This document shows positions 14,601-26,600 of a DNA stretch of 60,000 nucleotides, piece after piece (the stretch's first letter is position 1; every line of letters starts with the position of its first letter). The notes beneath the pieces are model-generated. The model saw only the letters and a list, made by a program, of their open reading frames with translations, was not told the origin of the DNA and did no database searches. The DNA comes from Nematostella vectensis (taxonomy: Eukaryota > Cnidaria > Anthozoa > Actiniaria > Edwardsiidae): assembly GCF_932526225.1 (NCBI RefSeq), contig NC_064043.1, positions 11,904,085-11,964,084 of the forward strand. The letters are read 5' to 3'. Both the position numbers and the translations under genes were made by a program.

Positions 14601-17600
14601 TGGGTTAAATTGCTGTTTACCATACCCATTTACCCAAAAAGACTCCCATTAAAACAGAAGAGGATGATCACTCTCAACCCTAAGGGATAATACTTTGGGT
14701 GTGGTCAGTAATTCCTACCCCCATAAGGTAGCACATTAGTAGTGGTCAAGCGATTTCTTTCTCTAAGCATTTTGAACACTCCCTAAGGAAAAGCAGTTGG
14801 CATAATTCAATACCCTTAAGATAGGACAAACAACCCCATCTGACTGTTTTAGGGGAAGCCCTCCCCCTCCTTAATGGATGCTGTCAAATGTGATTTCTCT
14901 TTTCTAACTTTGTCTGGGGTTTTAACTGGGAGGTTAACATTTAAGAATGATATAACTGTGCTTTTAGACTGAAGTAGGAAAAGAATAGTGAATTATAATA
15001 TTTGTATTCACAAAGATTTGTAGTCGAATCTTCGAGCAATTTGGTACCTGTACCTGTATTGTGTTTTAGAATAGATGAAAATTTTCATCATAAGTAATTT
15101 TGGGTGCAAAATGTTGGGCTCTCTTGCCGCAAACATCTGCTGAAGTCTCTTGATCTTCAAAGCTGTACTCAACAAAAAAACTAAGTAATGCTGTACATGG
15201 CAAGGCACATATATGTTAGATTATTTGATTATAGAAATGTGAAATAGGAAATATCTGTTCAGTATCAGTTGTCTATCAAATGAAGCTACACAGAGCACTG
15301 TTAATAAATAAAACTAAAATATCAGCAATATTTTTTTGTTAAGCTGCAAAAGAATCGGTGATTGGGAGGAGGTCCAGCATTTCATTACTGGGAGAAATAG
15401 CTGAAGTGAAATAAAATCCAGCTTGGACCGTGCATTTAAAACAAGTTACATGTATGAAAAAAGTGTGTGTGTGTGTGTGTGTGGGAGGGGGGGTTAAGCA
15501 TATGGCACTTAAGTATTTTTACAGCATATGGACTGAGGTGAATGTTGTTATTATGGATCTCTTTTTTATTCTCAAAAGAAATTCTAGTCTAGAAACTATT
15601 TTGTTCAGGGGGTCATAACCCCTAAACTGCCCAAAGTTTCCTATTATGGAAATTGGGTAATAAAGCTGGCTCCGCTTTTAGACACTGCCTAAATCTATAT
15701 ATTAGTAAGGGGACACGCTTGAGTATAGGATAGGGGTCATGTTTATTTAGGTAGGGGGTTACGTTCTTATAGGAAGAAATACACGCTTGAGGATAGGGTA
15801 AGGGATCGTACTGACATAGGTATACGGGCTACGGTTTCATCGGAAACAGGTACTCATAGGAAGGGGGACACGCTTAAGTAAAGGGTAGGGGGTCACAGTT
15901 ATATCGATAGTTGGTTGCGTTACCATATAAGGGGGTACGCTTAAGTATAGTATAGGGGCTCACACCTCTATACTTACGTTGTCATGCTCACAAAGATACT
16001 TATGGGAAGGGGGAGGATAGGGTAGGGTGTCACCCTTATATATACTTATCTGATCATACTGACATCTGATCGTACTGTACATGTCGTGCTGTACTGTCAA
16101 CTCTCGCCTTACGGACACGCTGTTGGTACGGACGCCTCGTTGTTACAGACAGTAATACAACCCCTTTCGAGACCGAAATAAAAAGAAATAACTAGAAGAT
16201 AGCTCCCGTCGTTACAGGCTTTTGCTGTTTGGACCTTACAAGGGTGTAGAAGCCAGAGTTGCCTCAGGCTTTTGCTGTTATGACCTTACAAGGGTGTAGA
16301 AGCCAGAGTTGCCTCAGGCTTTTGCTGTTTGGACCTTACAAGGGTGTAGAAGCCAGAGTTGCCTCAGGCTTTTGCTGTTTGGACCTTACAAGGGTGTAGA
16401 AGCCAGAGTTGCCTCAGGCTTTTGCTGTTTGGACCTTACAAGGGTGTAGAAGCAGAGTTGCCTCAGGCTTTTGCTGTTTGGACCTTACAAGGGTGTAGAA
16501 GCCAGAGTTGCCTCAGGCTTTTGCTGTTTGGACCTTACAAGGGTGTAGAAGCCAGAGTTGCCTCAGGCTTTTGCTGTTTGGACCTTACAAGGGTGTAGAA
16601 GCCAGAGTTGCCTCAGGCTTTTGCTGTTTGGACCTTACAAGGGTGTAGAAGCCAGAGTTGCCTATAGTAGGGTCACAAGTTCAGGATATCAATTTGGAAA
16701 AAAAATTGGTTGACTAATCCTTCCTTGCTTGATAATTGACACTTCTGCCTTATTTAACGTATGCTGTTTTATCGGTTTCAGTTGCTTGGTCAGATTGACA
16801 TGGACACTCGGGAATGGTCCGACGGAGTTCTCACGAATGCCGCACGACAGGTCGTCCGTGAACCAATCGATATCCAGTCGTGGATCATCTGTGATGGCGA
16901 TATTGACCCTGAGTGGATTGAGTCGCTTAATTCGGTTCTTGACGACAACAGACTATTGACCATGCCCTCAGGGGAGAGGATCCAGTTTGGCCCGAACGTC
17001 AACTTCCTGTTCGAGTCACATGATCTCAGCTGTGCCTCACCCGCTACGATATCCCGTATGGGTATGATTTTCCTAAGGTAATAATACCCGGTACTACGAT
17101 ATCCCGTATGGGTATAATCTTTCTAAGATAATAATATCCGGTACTACGATATCCCGTTTTAGTATGATTAATAATGGTATAGTAACAATATAGTATGGAC
17201 ATTGTAGGCGATACTTTGGGACCCTTTTAATTTAAAAATCACCGCGGTCTTTTAATGTCTATCAATAGTTTTGCCTTTCATTCTACTATCTTTATGGTAT
17301 AGTATAAATATCAAAGAATCTTGACTATGGCCCTAGTTATTGTATTAATTTTGCTAATCCTTATTAACAGCGACGAAGACACTGACGTCAAAGCGCTTGT
17401 CAAGTCCTGGCTCGCAAATCGACCGGAAGACGAGAGGCGATTGCTGGAGACTTGGCTGGAAGACTATTTCTATAAGGCACTGGAATGGGTTTTAAAGCAG
17501 GGAGATCTTGTGGTGGAGACAACACTGGTTGGCATGGTGATGAATGGTCTGTCACACATGTTTGAGGTGCGGGCCAAGCAACAGTTTGTGTGCAGCCTCA

Positions 17601-20600
17601 TCAGGGGCCTGGGAGCGAACTTGTCCGTCACCACACAGACAGCCTTCGCTAAAGAGGTATATAAGCTCAAACTTTTTTAGGACCTTTTTTGTGGCCAAGG
17701 ACATCGAAGCATTGATCGACCTTTTTTGACAGGTATTCCACTGGACCCATGAGATGCCTCCAGATCCCAAACGACCGTTGGATACATTTTACGACTCTGA
17801 CCGGGGACGCCTGGCATCTTTTGAGCTCGAGGTAAATTTTACGTAATATTGGGTTTGAAATGACAATCTTCTAGTGCTCGCGCTTGAAAATAAGGAAACC
17901 GGATTCGATATAATGCTTCCCCCCCCCCCCACGGACACACTAGTAGAGTAGAGGAAAGGGAAGAGAAGAGAAAAGTAGAGAAGAATTTCAGTCATAGGCT
18001 GAGTTACAATTTACAGTTCCATGGGCTCTTATCTGTATTGTTCTATGAGGCGCACTTTGCTGTCACGGAGTTAACATTAATGAGAGAAGTATTAGTATGT
18101 TAATCCCCTTTTGGTTATGGTCCAAGTACACACACTGAAGATGGACTCCCCCTTCTAGATTAGTTCCTTATGTCCCACTATGACAGGCTGGTCAGCTAAG
18201 GTTTCGCGAACCGGGAACGCCATTGAATTTTTCCTTCCGAGCCACACGGTGTAACAGCCAAGTTTTTACACCCAAGCTGACCCGGGCTCGATTCCTTTTC
18301 CTCTAGATTTTGATATCGCGCCATTCTGCAGTTAGAAGTGCAGTCTCTATTCCTTTCACACTACTTTCAGGAATCCTATTATTTACCTCTTACTCACATA
18401 ATAGTTAGGGGTTAATGCACGTTCTCCTTACGCTACATCCCCGTGTTTGCACAGGTCCCTGACTCCCTGAGCGTGGATGATCTGATCTCTACCACGAACG
18501 GTCAGCCTGTTATTAAGACGTCTGATGTCAAGCGAGGGCTGGATATGTTCTCCCCTTGGCTTCACACCGATTACCGCGAGCCATTTTTGTTGGTGGGGCC
18601 TGAAGGCTGCGGCAAAGAGTAAGCTTATGGCTGTTTAGCTAAGTGTGCCTTGGTAGCTTCTTAAAGTGCTAATCACGCAGCATACTGAGTGGCTTTATCA
18701 ATAGTGGATATGAGTCTAAAACTCAAATACAGGGCAGTCTACCCTCTCGCTATAGAATAGTATCGCATCACAAAAATTTCTTCTCAAAAAAATCAGGTTG
18801 CTGTTATGTCAATGCTACAATTCGGACTTATACCCTTTCGACTCATACCGTCTCTCCCTATAGAATAGTAACGCAACATAGCTGCAATTCGCACCTTATT
18901 TATGACTTATACCCCCTCTCTCTATAGAATGCTGTTACGTCATTGCTTTGAGCAGCTGCGCTCGACCCAGGTCGCTATTGTCCACTGTAGCGCCCAGTCT
19001 TCGCCCGCGCATGTGCTTCAGAAGCTTCAGCAGATGTGCATGGTGATCAGCACAAACACGGGCCGCGTGTACCGGCCCAAGGACTGCGAGAGGCTCGTGC
19101 TGTACCTCAAGGACCTCAACCTGCCTAAACCGGACAAGTGGGGGACCAGTCAGCTTATCGCATTCCTACAACAGGTACGTCATAATTACAATATAGGCAC
19201 CTTAAGGATCTCAACCTGCCTAAACCGGACAAGTGGGGGACCAGTCAGCTCATCGCATTCCTACAACAGGTACGTCATAATTACAATATAGGCACCTTAA
19301 GGATCTCAACCTGCCTAAACCGGACAAGTGGGGGACCAGTCAGCTCATCGCATTCCTACAACATGTAAGTCAAAATTACAATATAGGCACCTTAAGGATC
19401 TCAACCTGCCTAAACCGGACAAGTGGGGGACCAGTCAGCTCATCGCATTCCTACAACAGGTACGTCATAATTACAATATAGGCACCTTAAGGATCTCAAC
19501 CTGCCTAAACCGGAGAAGTGGGGGACCAGTCAGCTCATCGCATTCCTACAACAGGTACGTCATAATTACAATATAGGCACCTTAAGGATCTCAACCTGCC
19601 TAAACCGGACAAGTGGGGACAAGTCAGCTCATCGCATTCCTACAACAGGTACGTCATAATTACAATATAGGCACCTTAGGGATTTCAACCTGCCTAAACC
19701 GGAGAAGTGGGGGACCAGTCAGCTCATCGCATTCCTACAACAGGTACGTCATAATTACAATATAGGCACCTTAAGGATCTCAACCTGCCTAAACCGGACA
19801 AGTGGGGACCAGTCAGCTCATCGCATTCCTACAACAGGTACGTCATAATTACAATATAGGCACCTTAAGGATCTCAACCTGCCTAAACCGGACAAGTGGG
19901 GACCAGTCAGCTCATCGCATTCCTACAACAGGTACGTCATAATTACAATATAGGCACCTTAGGGATTTCAACCTGCCTAAACCGGAGAAGTGGGGGACCA
20001 GTCAGCTCATCGCATTCCTACAACAGGTACGTCATAATTACAATATAGGCACCTTAAGGATCTCAACCTGCCTAAACCGGAGAAGTGGGGGACCAGTCAG
20101 CTCATCGCATTCCTTCAACAGGTACGTCATAATTACAATATAGGTAAGTCAGTAGTGTAATCAATCTGTCTAAATTGGACAAGCGGGGACCAATAAGCTT
20201 ATCGCATTCCTTTAACAGGTACGTCATAATTACAAGATAGGTAAGTCAGTAGTGTAATCAATCTGTCTAAATTGGACAAGCGGGGACCAATTAGCTTATC
20301 GCATTCCTTTAACAGGTACGTCATAATCACAATTTAGGTAAGTCAGTAGTGTAATCAATCTGTCTAAATTGGACAAGCGGGGACCAATTAGCTTATCGCA
20401 TTCCTTTAACAGGTACGTCATAATCACAATTTAGGTAAGTCAGTAGTGTAATCAATCTGTCTAAATTGGACAAGCGGGGACCAATAAGCTTATCGCATTC
20501 CTTTAACAGGTGCGTCATAATCACAATTTAGGTAAGTCAGTAGTGTAATCAATCTGTCTAAATTGGACAAGCGGGGACCAATAAGCTTATCGCATTCCTT

Positions 20601-23600
20601 TAACAGGTACGTCATAATCACAATATAGGTAAGTTAGCTAGACAATTATCAAACCTGACTAAACCGAAAGAAGCTCATCGCATTCCTTCAACGGGTAGGC
20701 TACTGTCAGAACATAAATACAACAAAGGTTAAAAAATGGAGGGGGGGCAGTATAAGATTCCTTCAGTAGGTAGGCTATTACAATATAGGTAAATATAAGT
20801 AGTATAATCATGAATGTGAAGATTTAATAGTCAAAGAATGTTTACTGTGGCGACGATCTTCGTGAATTTCCTTGAACGTTCTTCATGTAAACCTGTATCA
20901 AATTTGTTCCGTAACACTTTCCCTTGAACACGCTAAAATGTCTCTAATGTGTCGTCTTGCAGGTGCTGACGTACAAAGGTTTCTATGACGATAACCTTGA
21001 GTGGGTCGGGCTCGAGGGTGTTCAGGTGGTAGCGTCCATGAGTGCGGGAACAGGCATGGGTAGGCACTCTATCACCACGCGCTTCACCTCTATCGTGCGG
21101 GTCTGCTCCATAGGGTAAGGAACCTTGGAGAGCGCTTATTTGACAGCGCTGCCGCTATTAAGTTGAACAGCCACATATTAAGCGGCCAACACCTACTATT
21201 CATTGTGATCGGAATTGGAAAACTGAAAATGTTGACATGGCAAAAATAAACAACAGCAAAAATAAAAGCAACAACAACAGCAATAACAAAACAAAACAAA
21301 ATGATAATTTGATACCCTTGGAAATTAAAAAAATAAAACAACAACAAAACAGCAACAACTATATAAACTCTATAAAAAAGGTGAGTAAAAGACAAACAAA
21401 TTAACAAAGTGTGAAAATGCACAGTGACTGTTTTCAGTGTGACCTTACCAGGCGATCTCAAACTACGAAACAGAATCTGCGAACCACAGCCATGACTGCG
21501 CGCAAGCTTCAGGATAATTTTTGAGGAATTCATGCCTACGGACGTGCTGTTGTTTAACTGGTTTTCGTTGATATGGCGTTTAAATAGAGTATCAACCTTT
21601 TCGACAGATATCCCGATCACAGCCAGCTTCAAGCCATCTACAGCGCTTACCTCCAGCCAGTTCTGCACAAAACCTTACGCTCCCACCCCGTGTGGGGATC
21701 AGTGAGGAACATCCAGACATTGGCTGGCTCCATGGTGTTTGTGTACGATCAAATTCGCGCCAAATTCACAGTAGACGACTACTCGCATTACCTGTTCACA
21801 CCACGTGACCTCACCAACTGGGTACTGAGCCTGCTGCGCTACGACTTGGACCCGGGCTCTAGTGACAGCTCGGCGAATCTCTTGCTGGAGGTCTGGGCCT
21901 ACGAGGCCAGGCGGCTTTTCCGAGATAGACTCGTGGGCAAGCAAGGGCTTGACAGATTCGATAGGTAAGGAAAAGGAGGAGAGTGGGGGTATGTTAAGAC
22001 TCGAGGTTCGACAGGTAGGGGACTAGACTCCAAAGATTGGACAAGTAAGGGGGAGGCTAAAGCTTCGTAGATTTAGCAGGTAATGTCGGGGGGGGGGGGG
22101 TGCAGGTCAGACCCGACACATTCGACTAGTAAGGGGAAGACATAATGTACTTCTGAGGGGTTGAGTCAGGACTCCAGTTTGACATTTCGGAGGGGAGGAG
22201 GTTACAATGGGGATCAGACGCAATAGATTCGACAGGTAGAGGGGGGGGGTAAAGGACTCAACAAGGGTTGAGCAAGGTCTCAACAGATTCGACAAGATTT
22301 GACAAGATTTGGCAATGTCAATAAATTCGACAAGTAAGAAGGTCGGGTGCAGGCAAGAAAATGATTGAGGTGATCTTCTGGGTTTTTTTCTTTTTTTTTT
22401 TATTGCAACTGATGTTTTGCATGTGCGTGATGATGCAGTCAACCCTTATTTCTTCTCGTTTTGTATTTCCTTATCCTCAACAACTCAAGATAAATTGGAC
22501 CACATATTGGTCTCTCACCTGAACTTTGTTTCCTCAACATGGGATTATTGTTGCAGCATCTTGGCTTCCCAGCTACGATCTGATTGGTCTGTCTCTTTTG
22601 ATCGCTTGGAGACCACGTATTTTGTCACGTGGGGGGCGCATACCGCCATGCCGGCTAATCCTGCCCCAGGGGAGGAGGGGAAAGCGGATGGGGGCGCTCC
22701 TGTGCTTTCAAGTGGAGCTCTTCCGCCTTATGGTCGAAAGCTGGGCAAACTGGAGACAAGTGACTTCAAGCAGGTCATCTCTAAAGGACTTAAAACATAC
22801 GGTAAGGATTATGCCTTCATGATTACCGTCAGGAATATAGCGATTTCATGCTTGTGTAACAAATGTGCAATAAAGGGCGAATGCTGCATCAAGCACGGAA
22901 CAGTAATCAATAGCAAGTCATGACAATTCATGGTGGTCAATGGCAAGTCAAGGCAGTCCATGGTAGTCAATGGCAAGTCATGGCAGTCCATGGTTGTCCA
23001 TGGCAAGTCATGGCAGTCCATGGTTGTCCATGGCAAGTCATGGCAGTCCATGGTAGTCCATGGCAAGTCATGGCAGTCCATGGTAGTCAATGGCAAGTCA
23101 TGGCAGTCCATGGTAGTCAATGGCAAGTCAAGGCAGTCCATGGTAGTCCATGGCAAGTCATGGCAGTCCATGGTTGTCCATGGCAAGTCATGGCAGTCCA
23201 TGGTTGTCCATGGCAAGTCAAGGCAGTCCATGGTTGTCCATGGCAAGTCATGGCAGTCCATGGTAGTCAATGGCAAGTCATGGCAGTACATGGTAGTCAA
23301 TGGCAAGTCATGGTAGTCCATGGTAGTCAATGGCAAGTCATGGCAGTCCATGGTAGACAATGGCAAGTCATGGCAGTCCTTGGTAGTCAGTGGCAAGTCA
23401 CGGCAGCCCATGGTAGTCCATGGCAAGTCATGGCAGTCCATGGTTGTCCATGGCAAGTCATGGCAGTCCATGGTAGTCAGTGGCAAGTCATGGCAGTCCA
23501 TGGTAGTCAATGGCAAGTCAAGGCAGTCCATGGTTGTCCATGGCAAGTCATGGCAGTCCATGGTAGTCAATGGCAAGTCATGACAGTACATGGTAGTCTA

Positions 23601-26600
23601 TGGCATGTTATGGCAGTACATGGTAGTCAATGGCAAGTCATTTTTGTCCATGGTGGTCAATGATATTAGCTTTTTTTCTTGCGTAAGTCATTATCGTTGT
23701 CATGCCTCGACTCTACCAAATTTCTTCCTTCTTTTCCTTTTGGCATGATGGCCATGGTTCGCTTAGTCCTCTACGAAAAAAACATCAGGGTATTCATTAA
23801 ATTATTACATGCTTGATATAGTCCTTGGGCCTATATTCTAGTTTTTTCCCTGAATGCCCGGGATGCTGGATGGAGTAGTTGGTAGTTGCTCTGTAGTTGC
23901 AGTGCCTCTTACCACTGAGTTCAAGGCTGGAATCCCAGCTCCGATGTGAGTTGAGTTAATTGGTTCTTGCCTTTGCTTCGAGTGTTCTCCTGTTTTTCTC
24001 CCCCACAAAAGCCAGCAATTTCGATCTTAGCTGGTTGTGTTTGTGTAATTCAGCAGTCCAGCTGCAAGGACGGTCGTTACCCACGAAAATTTATTTCATT
24101 ATATTTATTCCCGTTTCCAGCGCGCGAGAACCGTGAGCTTGACATTCTGATGTTCAAGGAAGTCCTGGACAACATCGCTCGAGTCGACCGCACTCTTACG
24201 GTGCCCGGAGGCTCACTCCTGCTAGCTGGACGTAGTGGTGTGGGCCGTAGAACAGCCGTTACACTCGTCACGCACATGCACAACATCGAGCTTGTCACGC
24301 CAAAGGTGTCACGCGCATATGGGCTCAAGCAGTTCAAAAATGACCTCAAAACGGTAAACTAGATAGCTGCGTATTTCTCGTACTTTATAGCTATATTGCA
24401 GATCTACATGTTCTGTCAGAGTATGCCGTAGTATTAAAACTATATGTCCTCTTTTTGGGTTGTTTATATTCCGCCACAACATATATTTTCCACATATTTT
24501 CAAACGACCTCATTATGTGATAGTTGTCTGCAGTCATTAAACAATTTTAAGCTCGGCAGATAATTAGCTGTGGTTGGCTTGTATTATGGAAGGCGGCTTA
24601 TTTCTGGGGTTCCGCGGTAGCTAACACGTATGTCTTCAGCCTTGTCTTGAAGTGTTTTTTTTTCTGGAACTGAGCTTTAGCGAGACATTTCGCGGCAAAT
24701 CCAAAATCCAAAGCTTTAAAAAGGTATTTACTGTATGTGTCTCATTCAAATAACAGGTTATGCAAAAAGCTGGTATCGACGGCGAGCAAATGGCGTTCGT
24801 GTTAGAAGACCACCAGCTCGTAGACGCCGCCATCTTAGAGCTTATCAACAGTCTGTTGAGCGCAGGAGAGATCCCCGGCCTGTACTCGCCCGAGGAGCTA
24901 GAACCCCTTCTCTCCCCGCTGCGGGACCAGGCTTCCCAGGAGGGCTTTCGCGGCACCATGTTTTCGTACTTTGCGTCGCGCGTGCGCACTAACCTTCACA
25001 TCGTGCTGATTATGGACTCCTCGTCGCCAAGTTTTATTGTGAACTGCGAGTCCAACCCGGCGTTTTTCAAGACGTGCGCTGTGCAGTGGATGGAGCAGTG
25101 GAGCAAGGAGAGCATGATACAAAGTAAGTGTTTTGTAAGTTATTGGAATCACAGGTTGCCCAGTGTGTTAGCATGTCAGCGTATGGGGCCTCTCACCACA
25201 GGTGACCCAGTGTGTTAGCTCGTCAGCCTATGGGGCTTCTCACCACAGGTGGCCCAGTGTGTTAGCGCTTCAGTGTATGGGGCCTCTCACCACAGGTGAC
25301 CCAGTGTGTTAGCTCGTCAGCCTATGGGGCTGCTCACCACAGGTGGCCCAGTGTGTTAGCGCTTCAGTGTATGGGGCCTCTCACCACAGGTGACCCAGTG
25401 TGTTAGCTCGTCAGCCTATGGGGCTTCTCACCACAGGTGGCCCTGTCTGTTAGCGCTTCAGTGTATGGGGCCTCTTACCACAGGTGGCCCAGTTTGTTAG
25501 TGCGTCACTGTATGGGGCCTCTCACCACAGGTGGCCTAGTGTGTTAGCGCATCAGTGTATGGGGCCTCTTACCACAGGTGGACCAGTGTATTAGCAGCCA
25601 GCGTATGGGGCCTTTCACCACAGGTGGCCCAGTCTGTTAGAGCGTCACTGTATGGGGCCTCTCACCACAGGTGGCCTAGTGTGTTAGCGGGTCACCGTAT
25701 GGGGCCTCTCACCTCTGCTGAAACATTTTCGATTCTCGGTCGAGGAATGGGGAGTAATTTTCTGTTTCTCGGCCATGAATTTGACTTGTTAAACGTATAT
25801 TAGCTTACTAGAAGCCTGTGTTTCTTCTGATCATCTTGCCATGCTAGAAAGCGCTATAGAAATCAGAACATTTTTTTGTCACTTTGCGATGATAATTGAA
25901 TGTGTCCACACAATCCATGTATTGTATTGTGCGTCGCACCTTGTGAAGATGGAAGCAAAAAGCTCCAGTAGGGGTTTATTTGGATTTATGCGATGGTACG
26001 AAATTCTTTCAAAGGCTGCAAACGCTGAATTCTAAAGAAAGCTACGGGCTTATTTCTGCCTTAGCGAAAAAAGATAGCCTGGTTTACAACGTCGATCTCG
26101 CCGTCCTCAACTGACAAAAAAAACGTGTTTTTCATGGGTTCTTGAATACAGCCTTATTCAAAATAGGTGTTCAATGTTGTGCAGCTGTTGCTTACAGCTC
26201 TCTTAGGTTGTTGATTTCCCATTTGATTTCGTTTTCTCCCCAGTCCCACGCATGCTGATGCCCGATGAGGGCGTGACCGCTGACCAGGCCAAGGGGAAAA
26301 AGTCTAGCGGAGATGAGCTGGTGAAGAGCTTCATTGCAATCCACGAGGGATGTGATCCCAAGGATGCCGCTCCACGCCGCTACATGACCTTCCTGCAGAA
26401 CTACAAAGCCATCTACACGGAGAAGAAGGAGGGTCTTGTCAAACGCCAGACCCATCTACAGGTGAGTCGGCAGCCCGCAGGCATCAAGAAACCCCCTTAC
26501 CGAAATTAGACCATCAGCCAAATCCTGTTTAAGGGACAGAGAACTAAGGGATAGAGAGAGTGGGTATAACAGCTTTTGCTGACCTTCCTTCAAATAGACG

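Noticed and set aside
13298-14652. Small frames of 62-135 codons as genes inside intron 18
   Set aside because: No recognisable domain, AT-rich composition and no coherent splicing. At most remnants inside a putative transposon.
21090-21668. 192-codon minus-strand frame as a membrane protein
   Set aside because: It overlaps exons 24 and 25 of DYNC2H1 in antisense and an A-rich intron; hydrophobicity comes from TTT/GTT-rich complement. No conserved motif.
22809-23663. Long open frames (247 and 260 codons) on both strands as genes
   Set aside because: They are produced entirely by a 30-bp repeat with no stop codon and lie within an intron of DYNC2H1.
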